Of a stretch of 40,034 nucleotides of DNA, positions 1 through 7,140 are shown in pieces. This DNA is from LMUY01 sp964242925. Lineage in GTDB: Bacteria; Pseudomonadota; Alphaproteobacteria; Acetobacterales; Acetobacteraceae. The translations under genes and the position numbers were made by a program. Position 1 is the first letter of the stretch. The number at the start of each line of letters is the position of its first letter. The notes below the pieces were generated by a model. That model worked only from the letters and a program-made list of their open reading frames with translations, had not been told where the DNA came from and made no database searches. The stretch is taken from positions 1-40,034 of the forward strand of contig CAXTBW010000032.1 of the NCBI GenBank assembly GCA_964242925.1. Direction: 5' to 3'.

Positions 1-287
1 TGGTCGATGGCGGCCGCGCCGGGCTGTCCGCCGCGGATGTGGCGGCCGACCGGACGATCCACCTCGCGACCGCCGACCCAGTGGGCGCGGACATCCGCCT
101 GCATCGGTTCGGCCGACTGACGGTTGGGTCCGAGGTGGTCGAGCACCCGCTGTTCGGCGTGGGTGCGATAGGCCTGGCCGGCTACGACGCGCTGCTCGGG
201 TCCGATTACTGGCGCACGCGCCGGGTATGGCTGTCTTACGCGGGCCGCACGGTCACGATCGGGCCGGCTCAGCCTCTGCCGCGGTAG
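1..287 (+). CDS. Retropepsin-like aspartic protease, C-terminal part (5' end outside window)
   Basis: The open frame enters from the left edge and ends at TAG 285-287; about 94 residues are visible. The end of the protein, with the D-A-L-L-G-S-D-Y-W pattern followed by R-R-V-W-L-S-Y-A, matches the last part of retroviral-type (clan AA) aspartic protease domains found in many alphaproteobacteria, where this segment precedes the final strand. The catalytic D-T/S-G motif is not visible; the V-D-G-G at the edge could be part of an active-site-like turn, but this is uncertain. The gene converges on queF and the two coding ends overlap by 19 bp. A GTG at 39 is internal, not a convincing start. Confidence 0.6.
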   Translation, partial: VDGGRAGLSAADVAADRTIHLATADPVGADIRLHRFGRLTVGSEVVEHPLFGVGAIGLAGYDALLGSDYWRTRRVWLSYAGRTVTIGPAQPLPR

Positions 288-721
288 GGCGGCACGCCCT
301 GGTCCGGGACCCAGGCGCCCGGGGGCGGCGCGCCCGTCTGCCAGAACACGTCGATCGGGATGCCGCCGCGCGGATACCAGTAGGCGCCGATGCGCAGCCA
401 GCGCGGCGCCAGGAGCTGCACCAGGCGATCGGCCACCATCATGGTGCACATCTCGTGGAAGGCGCCATGGTTGCGGAAGCTGCCCAGGAACAGCTTGAGC
501 GACTTGCTCTCCACCAACCACTCGCGGGGGATGTAGTCGATCACGAGATGGGCGAAGTCCGGCTGCCCGGTCATCGGGCAGAGCGAGGTGAACTCCGGCG
601 CGGCGAACCGGACGACGTAGTCCTTGCCCTGGTGCGGGCTGGGCACGCGCTCGAGCTTGGCTTCGTCGGGGGAGGCCGGCGGGGCGGTTTGGTGGCCAAG
701 CTGGGTGAGGTGGTCGGTCAT
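269..721 (-). CDS. queF: NADPH-dependent 7-cyano-7-deazaguanine reductase (preQ0 reductase)
   Basis: The 150-residue protein has the length of single-domain (type I) QueF. It reduces the nitrile of preQ0 to the aminomethyl group of preQ1, the base that Tgt inserts into tRNA on the way to queuosine. Visible hallmarks are the catalytic Cys48 in EFTSLCPMTGQPDFA with the acid Asp55 seven residues later, and the QueF substrate/NADPH motif ESKSLK at 71-76 followed by FRNHG. It is the last gene of a leftward group and lies directly downstream of tgt, so consecutive pathway steps are encoded together. An inverted pair of palindromic repeats separates the two genes and could uncouple their expression. 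The ATG at 721 has no strong ribosome site. Confidence 0.96.
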   Translation of the reverse strand: MTDHLTQLGHQTAPPASPDEAKLERVPSPHQGKDYVVRFAAPEFTSLCPMTGQPDFAHLVIDYIPREWLVESKSLKLFLGSFRNHGAFHEMCTMMVADRLVQLLAPRWLRIGAYWYPRGGIPIDVFWQTGAPPPGAWVPDQGVPPYRGRG

Positions 722-740
722 TCGTCGCTCGCTGATTTTG

Positions 741-847
741 CTCCCTCTCCCGCCAGCGGGAGAGGGTTGGGGTAAGCGGGAAGCGAGGCGTGCGGTCCAG
801 GGCGCGAGCCACCCTCACCCCGACCCTCTCTCGCCAGCGGGAGAGGT
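741..847. repeat. Inverted pair of CCCTCTCCCGC palindromic repeats (family A)
   Basis: Copy 1 (743-766) is an 11-bp perfect stem, CCCTCTCCCGC with GCGGGAGAGGG, around a 2-nt loop, followed by TTGGGGT. Copy 2 (811-847) is the same element in the opposite orientation: ACCCTCACCCC, then a slightly degenerate stem. The element recurs at 11384-11498, 27868-27891, and in partial form at 29520 and 33824. It resembles REP-type intergenic repeats. Copy 2 lies inside the 3' end of tgt. Confidence 0.85.
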
Positions 848-1972
848 AGAAGTAGGGTTGGAAGAAGCGTCTCGCCACCCTGCCCTTACTGCGACCGCGT
901 GCTGCGCCAGCCGGCCCGCCAGAATGGCCTCCCGCATCCCCGTCATCAGCCCCGCGTAGTATGTCAGGTTATGCGCGGTCAGCAGCATCGGCCCCAGCAT
1001 CTCGCCGGCGCGGAACAGGTGGTGCAGGTAGGCGCGGCTGTGGCGGGTGCAGGCCAGGCAGGGGCAGGCCGGGTCCAGCGGCGCCGGGTCGGCGGCATGG
1101 CGGGCGTTGCGCAGGTTCAGCACGCCGTGGGCGGTGTAGGCGCGGGCGGTGCGGCCGGCGCGGGTCGGCATCACGCAATCGAACATGTCTACGCCGCGCG
1201 ACACGGCGCCCAGCAGGTCGTCCGGCGTGCCCACGCCCATCAGGTAGCGCGGCCCGTCGGCGGGCAGCTGCGGGACAGTCGCGTCCAACACCTCGAACAT
1301 CGCGGCCTGACCCTCGCCCACCGCCAAGCCGCCGATCGCCAGCCCCTCGAAGCCGAGCGGGCGTAAGGCGTCCACCGAGGCGGCGCGCAGATGCGGGAAC
1401 ACGCCGCCCTGGACGATGCCGAACTGGCCGTAGCCGGGCCGCGGGCGGAACGCGTCGCGCGACCGGGCGGCCCAGCGCATCGACAGCTCCATCGACTCGC
1501 GCGCCTGCGCCTCGGTGGCTGGGAAGGCGGTGCACTCGTCGAACGCCATGGTCACATCGGCGTCCAACTGGTGCTGCAGCGCGGTGGAGGTCTCGGGCGT
1601 CAGCCGGTGCATTGCGCCGTCGAGGTGGGAGCGGAAGGTGACGCCGTCCGCGTCCAGCTTGCGCAGGCCGGCCAGCGACATGACCTGGAAGCCGCCGGAA
1701 TCGGTGAGGATCGGGCCCGGCCAGTCCATGAAGCGGTGCAGGCCGCCGAGCGCCTCCACCCGGTCGGCGCCGGGCCGCAGCATCAGATGGTAGGTGTTGC
1801 CCAGCACCATGCGGCCGCCGGCGGCGCGCACGGCGTCGGCGGTCATCGCCTTCACGGTCCCCGCGGTGCCGACGGGCATGAACACGGGCGTTGCCACGTC
1901 GCCGTGCGCGGTGTGCAGCACGCCGGCGCGGGCGGCGCCGTCCACCGCGTCGCAGGTCCACGCGAGCGTCAC
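815..1972 (-). CDS. tgt: tRNA-guanine(34) transglycosylase
   Basis: Tgt exchanges G34 of GUN-anticodon tRNAs for preQ1. The (beta/alpha)8 enzyme is recognisable along its whole length: substrate-binding LTDSGGFQV with Asp91, DECTAFP near 145, GIVQGGV near 185, and nucleophile Asp265 in MFDCVMPTRAGRTARAY. The zinc site is Cys303, Cys305, Cys308 and His334, with the usual spacing. The start is GTG at 1972, overlapping the stop of the upstream DUF218 gene as GTGA, so the two are translationally coupled. The last about 16 residues (SSNPTSTSPAGERGSG) are encoded by a family A palindromic repeat, and the stop lies in the repeat's GGGGTGAGGG arm; they are not part of the Tgt fold. Confidence 0.97.
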   Translation of the reverse strand: MTLAWTCDAVDGAARAGVLHTAHGDVATPVFMPVGTAGTVKAMTADAVRAAGGRMVLGNTYHLMLRPGADRVEALGGLHRFMDWPGPILTDSGGFQVMSLAGLRKLDADGVTFRSHLDGAMHRLTPETSTALQHQLDADVTMAFDECTAFPATEAQARESMELSMRWAARSRDAFRPRPGYGQFGIVQGGVFPHLRAASVDALRPLGFEGLAIGGLAVGEGQAAMFEVLDATVPQLPADGPRYLMGVGTPDDLLGAVSRGVDMFDCVMPTRAGRTARAYTAHGVLNLRNARHAADPAPLDPACPCLACTRHSRAYLHHLFRAGEMLGPMLLTAHNLTYYAGLMTGMREAILAGRLAQHAVAVRAGWRDASSNPTSTSPAGERGSG

Positions 1973-2427
1973 CGGCGCAGCGCCATGAGGACGGCGTCAT
2001 AGGGCAGCGCGGCGGCCTCGCGCAGCCGCCAGTACCAACGCCATGTGCCCGGCGGCGGCGGTGGGCACCGGCTTGCGCGGACGCCGGCCATGCGCAGCAG
2101 CAGCAGGCAGCGCGGCAGGTGGTAGCCGCTGCTGGCCGCGCGCACCGGGCCGGCGCCGTGGGGCAGCATTCGCGCGACCGCCCGGACGGAGGACAGCGTG
2201 TCGGTCCCCGTCTCCTCCAGGGCGATCTGACCGGGGGGCACGCCGTGCTGGGTCAGCAGCCGGGCCATCACGCTGGCCTCCGAAGGGCCGTGGCGGCCGA
2301 TTGCGCCGGTGGGGATGTAGCGCCAACCGGCGCCGCCGCAGCGGAATGCCGCGTCCACCCGCGCGCGCAGGGTCGGGCTGGGCTCGCCGTTGGCCAGCAC
2401 GGCGCAACCGAAGATCACGATGATCAT
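1969..2427 (-). CDS. YdcF/SanA-like DUF218 family protein
   Basis: The 152-residue protein has the DUF218 pattern: an N-terminal hydrophobic strand (MIIVIFGCAV) with a G-x-P-S-x-x-L-x-x-R segment, then a central GPSEA...LL segment followed by EETGTDTLSSV, the usual region of conserved acidic and polar residues. Members such as YdcF and SanA are linked to envelope functions, but no reaction is securely assigned. It lacks an N-terminal membrane helix, unlike SanA, and is short for the family. It lies 10 bp after the methyltransferase stop and overlaps the tgt start by 4 bp, so it is in the middle of a leftward operon. Confidence 0.7.
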   Translation of the reverse strand: MIIVIFGCAVLANGEPSPTLRARVDAAFRCGGAGWRYIPTGAIGRHGPSEASVMARLLTQHGVPPGQIALEETGTDTLSSVRAVARMLPHGAGPVRAASSGYHLPRCLLLLRMAGVRASRCPPPPPGTWRWYWRLREAAALPYDAVLMALRR

Positions 2428-2437
2428 AGAGCGGGGA

Positions 2438-3670
2438 TCAAGGTGGGGGCGTCAGCAGCAGGCGGTTCAGCGCGGACAACGTCGCGTAGGTCTCGCGCCA
2501 TGCGCGGGTAAAAACGTCTGCCGGGACGGGCAACGCCGCGCCGATCGCGGCCACGCTGCGTTCGCCGTCGACCAGGCGCAGGATGCCGCCGGCGAGCTTC
2601 GGCAACGCCACGGGCACGCGCAATCCGTCGAACAGCATCGGCAGCGCGCCGTCCGGGCCGATGTGACGGGCCAGCTCGGGGCCGGGCATCTCCCGCATCA
2701 CCGGGATGGCGGCGGGGTCGGCGCCGTCCGGCGCGGCGGGGGCGTCGGCGGCGCGGACGGCGTAGACCACGTGGGTGCTCATGTTGCCGCACAGCGCCTC
2801 CGCCAGGGCGGCGCGGGCCGTCGGAGGCAGCACGGCGGCGCGGGCGCGCAGCTTGGCGTCGGGCAGGTAGATGGCCGGGTCGTAGCGCATCGGCTCCATC
2901 CAGCACGTCACGCGCAGGCCGGCCTGCTCCAACAGCGCCTGCAGCGCGGGCACGTCGTAGGCGCGGTCCCGCGGGTTCAACAGCAGGTCGTACAGCCCGG
3001 CGTCGCCCCCGGTCAGATGGTCGGCGAACAGCGTGTTGCGCCGCAGCCAGGCGGAGTCCGGCAGGTTGCGCATCATGCGGCGCGCCACGTCCAGCCGGGT
3101 TGCCGGCGGCTCGTGCTCGGGCGCCAACGCGCGCAGGGCGTCCTGCAGCATGTAGACGCCGGTGCGGCCGTGCGGCGCGTACAGCATCAGGCCCAGCCCG
3201 CCGCCGGCCGCCAGCACCGACAGCAACGCCTGCAGCCCGGCCGCCGGGTCCGGCAGGTGGTGCAGCACGCCGCAGCAATCGATGTAGTCGAACGGCCCGA
3301 GCCCCGCGTCAGGAAGATCCAGCAACGAGTCGTCCCGCCAGTCCAGTTCCAGCCCGCGCGCCGCCGCCCGGCCCCGCGCGATGGACGCGGCCGCTGCGGA
3401 TCGGTCCAGGTAGGTGACGCGGCCGGGCCGCCCCGCCGTCGCCAACTGCTGCGCCAGCATGATCGCGCCGTCGCCGGTGCCGCCGCCCGCCACCAACGCC
3501 CGCAACGGCGCCGAGCGGGGGCGAGCGGCGCCAAACACCCAGTGGTCGATCTCCCGCAGATGGCTTGGGCTGCCGATGAACAGCCGCTTCGCCTCGTCCG
3601 CCGGGTCGCGCGCCGGGTAGGGGTAGGCCTCGTATTGGGCGGCAAGCCTGAGGTCGGTCGCGTCCTGCAT
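2438..3670 (-). CDS. Class I SAM-dependent methyltransferase with C-terminal extension
   Basis: The 410-residue protein has a Rossmann-type methyltransferase domain: motif I VAGGGTGDG at about 60-68, an acidic end of strand 2 (YLDRS, Asp89), and a motif IV region FDYIDCCGVLHHLPDP at about 127-142, typical of methyltransferase fold type 11/12. Residues 1-50 (start AAQYEAYPYPARDP) form a conserved lead-in seen in related bacterial methyltransferases. About 150 residues follow the catalytic domain and may bind a partner or substrate; I do not recognise them. The substrate is unknown. The gene heads the DUF218-tgt-queF string, so tRNA is possible, but this is only inference from position. Confidence 0.75.
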   Translation of the reverse strand: MQDATDLRLAAQYEAYPYPARDPADEAKRLFIGSPSHLREIDHWVFGAARPRSAPLRALVAGGGTGDGAIMLAQQLATAGRPGRVTYLDRSAAAASIARGRAAARGLELDWRDDSLLDLPDAGLGPFDYIDCCGVLHHLPDPAAGLQALLSVLAAGGGLGLMLYAPHGRTGVYMLQDALRALAPEHEPPATRLDVARRMMRNLPDSAWLRRNTLFADHLTGGDAGLYDLLLNPRDRAYDVPALQALLEQAGLRVTCWMEPMRYDPAIYLPDAKLRARAAVLPPTARAALAEALCGNMSTHVVYAVRAADAPAAPDGADPAAIPVMREMPGPELARHIGPDGALPMLFDGLRVPVALPKLAGGILRLVDGERSVAAIGAALPVPADVFTRAWRETYATLSALNRLLLTPPP

Positions 3671-3684
3671 GCCCCTGGTCTAGC

Positions 3685-3963
3685 CTACCCCGGCAGCGCG
3701 TCCAGCTTCGTCCGCACCGCCTCGATGCGCGTCTCCATCGCGGCGAGCTCGCCGGTGTCGAGCTCGGACAGCGCCGCCGCGACCGTATCCGCCAGTTCGG
3801 TCAGGTCGGGCGCTTCGCTCGCCGCCTCCCGCAGGGCAGCCTCGGCGAGCGTCAGCCCGCGACGCATCTCCCCGGCCTCGAGGGCGACGGCGCCGCGGTG
3901 GGCGCGGGTCAGTTCGTCGCGCGCCGTCTCGATCAGCGCGCCTCGATGGTGTTCTTCGGACAT
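3685..3963 (-). CDS. Small helical hypothetical protein
   Basis: The 92-residue product is rich in Ala, Glu, Leu and Thr, with no cysteine, no signal peptide and no membrane helix. It is predicted to be almost entirely alpha-helical, possibly a short coiled coil (repeated ALREA, LTELADTVAAALSELD type heptads). I recognise no family. The start is well supported: the complement shows GGAGGA 7 nt before the ATG at 3963. It is 14 bp upstream of the methyltransferase start and probably the first gene of the leftward operon. A 13-bp tandem repeat lies just upstream. Confidence 0.6.
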   Translation of the reverse strand: MSEEHHRGALIETARDELTRAHRGAVALEAGEMRRGLTLAEAALREAASEAPDLTELADTVAAALSELDTGELAAMETRIEAVRTKLDALPG

Positions 3964-3995
3964 GCGGGTCCTCCTTCTACTGAATGATAACTCCC

Positions 3996-4052
3996 TGCCC
4001 CGCCGCCTTGTTCCCCCCGCCTTGTTGCCCCGCCTTGTTGCCCCGCCTTGTT
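3996..4052. repeat. 13-bp tandem repeat, about four copies (GCCCCGCCTTGTT)
   Basis: CTTGTT recurs at 4007, 4021, 4034 and 4047, each preceded by a C-rich segment, giving periods of 14, 13 and 13 bp. It sits in the divergent intergenic region between the small helical protein gene and the IalB-like gene, immediately upstream of the latter. Confidence 0.85.
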
Positions 4053-4082
4053 CCAGGGCACGCCTGGCCGTATCTGTGCGCC

Positions 4083-4625
4083 ATGCGCCGCGCCCCCGCC
4101 TTCATGCTCGCCACGTTGATCGCAACGCCCGCGCTGGCGCAGCCGCGGCCGGCGCGCCCCGTTCCCCCGCGGCCCGCCACCCATGCCGCGCCGGCCGCGC
4201 CGCACGCCATCGGAAAGTTCGAGGACTGGACCGCCGTGACGCACCAGGAGGCCGGGCAGACCGTCTGCTATGCCTTCACCCGCGCCGCCTCCGCCACGCC
4301 CCTCCCCGGCCGCGGCGACGTGGTGCTGACCGTCACCGAGCGGCCCGGCGGCCAGCGGGACACGGTGGCGATCAGCGCCGGGTTCGCCTACGCCGCCAAC
4401 AGCGAGGCCACGGTCCAGGTCGACGGGACCACGCTGGCCTTCTACACCAGCCAGCGCTCCGCCTTCGCCCGCGACGGCCGCGCCGCCGCCAGCGCGTTCG
4501 AGCGGGGACGCCAGGCGATCGCCAAGTCCGCCGGCCCGCGCGGGGCAGCCGTGGTCGACACGTTCAGCCTGCGCGGCTTCTCGCCCGCCTTCGCCGCCAT
4601 CAAGACCTGTTCGGCGCGCGGCTGA
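4083..4625 (+). CDS. Invasion-associated locus B (IalB)-like secreted protein
   Basis: The 180-residue protein begins with a Sec signal peptide (MRRAPAFMLATLIATPALAQ, cleavage after ALA-Q near 18-20), then a Pro/Ala-rich linker to about residue 42. The globular part has F-E-D-W-T followed by a Cys in TVCYAFT, and a second Cys near the C-terminus (KTCSARG), as in IalB domain proteins, where the pair probably forms a disulfide. IalB family members are periplasmic or surface proteins; a molecular role is not established outside Bartonella. I chose ATG 4083 because an earlier frame-open start at 3984 would put the tandem repeat and a non-signal sequence ahead of the signal peptide. The stop overlaps the rlmN start (TGATG). 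Confidence 0.75.
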   Translation: MRRAPAFMLATLIATPALAQPRPARPVPPRPATHAAPAAPHAIGKFEDWTAVTHQEAGQTVCYAFTRAASATPLPGRGDVVLTVTERPGGQRDTVAISAGFAYAANSEATVQVDGTTLAFYTSQRSAFARDGRAAASAFERGRQAIAKSAGPRGAAVVDTFSLRGFSPAFAAIKTCSARG

Positions 4626-5788
4626 TGTCGGCCTCCCTCACCGAGCAGGAGCGCGACCGCATCCTGGCCAAGTCGGCGCTGTTCTCGCCGCCCCCGCCCA
4701 CCCATGCGGACGGCAGGCGCGAACTGGTCGGGCTGACCCGGGAGGAGCTGGCGCAGGAGCTGGCGTCGATCGGCGAGAAGCCGTTCCGCGCCAAGCAGCT
4801 GTGGCACTGGATCTACCATCAGGGCACGACCGATTTCGCCGTCATGTCCTCCGTCGCGCGCCCGCTGCAGGCGCGGCTGGCGGAGCGTTTCGTGATCGGC
4901 CGGCCCGGCGTGGCCACCGACCAGTTGAGCGAGGACGGCACGCGCAAGTGGCTGTTCCGCTTCCGCGACGGGCAGGAGGCGGAGACCGTCTACATCCCCG
5001 ACCGCCACCAGGACCGCGGCGCGGTCTGCCTGTCCTCGCAGGTCGGCTGCACCCTGTCGTGCAAGTTCTGCCACACGGGGACGCAACGCCTGGCGCGAAA
5101 CCTGGGCGCCGCCGAGATCGCCGGTCAGTTCATGGCCGCTCGAGACGCCTATGGCGAGTGGCCGTCCCCGGCGGGCGAGACGCCGCGGCAGCTGTCCACC
5201 ATCGTGCTGATGGGCATGGGCGAGCCGCTGTACAACTACGAGAACGTCGCCCGCGCCATGCGCATCATAATGGACGGCGAGGGCATCGGCCTGTCGCGCC
5301 GGCGCATCACGCTGTCCACGTCCGGCGTCGTGCCGATGATGGACCGGTGCGGCGAGGAGCTGGGCGTGAACCTGGCCGTCTCGCTGCACGCCGTGACGGA
5401 CGAGCTGCGCGACGAGATCGTGCCGCTGAACCGCAAATACCCGCTGGCCGAGCTGCTGGCGGCCTGCCGGCGCTACCCCGGCGCGTCGAACGCTCGGCGG
5501 ATTACCTTCGAATACGTTATGCTGCGCGGCGTCAACGACAGCGAGGCGGAGGCGCGCGAGCTGGTGCGGCTGATCGCCGGCATCCCGGCCAAGGTGAACC
5601 TGATCCCGTTCAACCCATGGCCCGGCAGCATCTACCAACCGAGCACGCGCGAACAGCTCGACCGGTTCGCGGCGATTGTCATGGCGGCCGGGTTCTCGAG
5701 CCCGGTGCGCACGCCGCGGGGCCGCGACATCCTCGCCGCCTGCGGCCAGCTGCGCACCGACAGCCAGCGGGTGCGCGCGGTCGCCTGA
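4625..5788 (+). CDS. rlmN: Dual-specificity 23S rRNA/tRNA adenine C2 methyltransferase
   Basis: This radical SAM enzyme methylates A2503 of 23S rRNA and A37 of some tRNAs. The 387-residue protein carries the Cys142-x3-Cys146-x2-Cys149 cluster motif in GCTLSCKFCHTG. The two reactive cysteines are Cys135 (AVCLSSQVG, seven residues before the cluster) and the C-terminal Cys373 in ILAACGQL. Other family blocks are FRAKQLWHWIY near 54-64, MGMGEPLYNY (SAM binding), and LNRKYPL. Translation starts at the ATG that overlaps the upstream stop, so the pair is coupled. The first 30 residues before RRELVGLT are a non-conserved leader. Confidence 0.97.
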   Translation: MSASLTEQERDRILAKSALFSPPPPTHADGRRELVGLTREELAQELASIGEKPFRAKQLWHWIYHQGTTDFAVMSSVARPLQARLAERFVIGRPGVATDQLSEDGTRKWLFRFRDGQEAETVYIPDRHQDRGAVCLSSQVGCTLSCKFCHTGTQRLARNLGAAEIAGQFMAARDAYGEWPSPAGETPRQLSTIVLMGMGEPLYNYENVARAMRIIMDGEGIGLSRRRITLSTSGVVPMMDRCGEELGVNLAVSLHAVTDELRDEIVPLNRKYPLAELLAACRRYPGASNARRITFEYVMLRGVNDSEAEARELVRLIAGIPAKVNLIPFNPWPGSIYQPSTREQLDRFAAIVMAAGFSSPVRTPRGRDILAACGQLRTDSQRVRAVA

Positions 5789-5802
5789 TGCGACTCTGGC
5801 GT

Positions 5803-5816
5803 TTCGATCGATCGAA
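5803..5816. promoter_or_regulatory. 14-bp perfect palindrome TTCGATCGATCGAA upstream of the yihY-like gene
   Basis: A perfect inverted repeat lies 15 bp after the rlmN stop and 60 bp before the next start codon. Its place in the only sizeable gap between the two genes suits an operator. No regulator can be named, and GATC-rich palindromes can occur by chance. Confidence 0.3.
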
Positions 5817-5875
5817 TGACAGGAACCGGGCGCATTCCATTGCGATAAGGATCGGAACACCCGGGAGACCTGAGC

Positions 5876-6940
5876 ATGGCCAAGGATTCAGGCCCGAGCA
5901 CGGCCGTCATCGTCGCGCTCGCCGCGGCTGGCTTGCTGACGGCGGCATATAGCAGACCCGCCTCCGTCGCAGCGCCTGCCGGCGAGGGCAAAGCTGGCGT
6001 CGGCGGCAGCACGGCGGGGCGAGAGGCGACCGGGCCCTCGGAGATCCCGGCGCAGGGCTGGTGGTCGGTGGCCAAGCGCGTGTTCGTCGGGTTCAACGAC
6101 GACCGGCTGATGACCGAGGCGGCCGGGATGACATTCTACGTGCTGTTGGCCATCTTTCCGGCGCTCGCGACGCTGGTGTCGTTATACGGTCTCGTGGCCG
6201 ATCCGGTTGCGGTCAACGAGCAGCTGAACACCATCAAGGGCGTGATGCCCGGCGGCGGCTTCGACATCATCGCAGAACAGGTCAAGTCGCTGACGTCCCA
6301 TGGTAAGCAGGCCCTCGGGTTCGGTCTGATCGTCGGGCTGCTGACGTCGCTGTGGACCTCGAACCAGGGCATCAAGGGCCTGTTCGACGCGTTGAACGTC
6401 GTCTACCACGAGAAGGAGAAGCGCGGTTTCATCTTCCGCACTTTCTTGACGCTCGGGTTCACACTCGGCGCGCTGATCTTCATCATCCTGGCCATGAGCG
6501 CGGTCGTTGTCGTCCCGATCGTGCTGAGCTTCTTCGGGCTTGGCGATTGGGGGACGACCCTGATCGCCGCCCTGCGCTGGCCCGTGCTGCTGCTGATCCT
6601 CACGTTCTTCCTGGCCGTGGTCTACCGATATGGGCCCAGCCGCCGGCAGGCGCGGTGGCAATGGGTGAGCTGGGGAAGCGCGTTCGCGTCCATCACCTGG
6701 CTCATCGCGTCGCTCGGCTTCTCGTACTACGTCGCGAATTTCGGCAGCTACAACAAGACATACGGCTCGTTGGGGGCTGCGATCGGCTTCATGACGTGGA
6801 TCTGGATCTCGTCGATGATCGTGCTGCTGGGTGGCGAGCTGAACGCGGAGCTGGAGCAGCAAACCCACAAGGACAGCACCGTTGGCGGCCCTCGGCCGAT
6901 TGGGGAGCGCGGGGCGTACAAGGCTGACGTGAAGCTGTGA
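5876..6940 (+). CDS. YihY/BrkB family inner membrane protein
   Basis: The 354-residue protein has the YihY/BrkB (formerly ribonuclease BN) fold. Helices are visible at about 85-107, 146-162, 190-220, 233-250, 266-288 and 298-320, with the family signature YGSLGAAIGFMTWIWISSMIVLLGGELNAELE near 296-326. The function of the family is not settled; the RNase BN assignment was withdrawn. An unusual extra N-terminus carries an additional hydrophobic stretch (residues 8-25) and a Gly/Ala/Pro-rich linker to about 58, perhaps a membrane anchor or signal. The start is supported by GGGAG 10-14 nt upstream. It is transcribed alone and ends at a family F repeat facing a convergent gene. Confidence 0.85.
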   Translation: MAKDSGPSTAVIVALAAAGLLTAAYSRPASVAAPAGEGKAGVGGSTAGREATGPSEIPAQGWWSVAKRVFVGFNDDRLMTEAAGMTFYVLLAIFPALATLVSLYGLVADPVAVNEQLNTIKGVMPGGGFDIIAEQVKSLTSHGKQALGFGLIVGLLTSLWTSNQGIKGLFDALNVVYHEKEKRGFIFRTFLTLGFTLGALIFIILAMSAVVVVPIVLSFFGLGDWGTTLIAALRWPVLLLILTFFLAVVYRYGPSRRQARWQWVSWGSAFASITWLIASLGFSYYVANFGSYNKTYGSLGAAIGFMTWIWISSMIVLLGGELNAELEQQTHKDSTVGGPRPIGERGAYKADVKL

Positions 6941-6958
6941 TGGGGCTTCCGCCCAGAT

Positions 6959-7092
6959 CGTCATGCCAGGGCTTGATCCTGGTATACACGGGCGCGACGG
7001 ACGACGTCGCGCCCCGCGGTTTCGGAGCACTTCCGTGCAGGCTGGCGGTGGTTGGACGCCGTGGATACCAGGGTGAAGCCCTGGCGCGACGG
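6959..7092. repeat. About 134-bp inverted-arm repeat (family F, copy 1)
   Basis: The left arm starts CGTCATGCCAGGGCTTGATC and the right arm ends with GCCCTGGCGCGACGG, nearly its reverse complement. The roughly 65-bp core is not shared with other copies. It fills the gap between two convergent genes. Other copies are at 15732, 23789 and 37699. Confidence 0.85.
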
Positions 7093-7140
7093 CATGGGTG
7101 TCAGTGACGCAAACCGACAGGCGCCTTTCTAGCAGCAGGG

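Noticed and set aside
2390..5788. Open frame of about 1130 codons on the plus strand ending at the rlmN stop
   Set aside because: Only the part from 4625 is RlmN. The upstream part is antisense to the methyltransferase and low-complexity (Arg/Gly/Ala/Gln-rich).
6981..6990. GGTATACA resembling the GntR operator
   Set aside because: It is part of the left arm of a family F repeat (other copies have GTGTCCAC or GTATCCAC there) and is not near a promoter.
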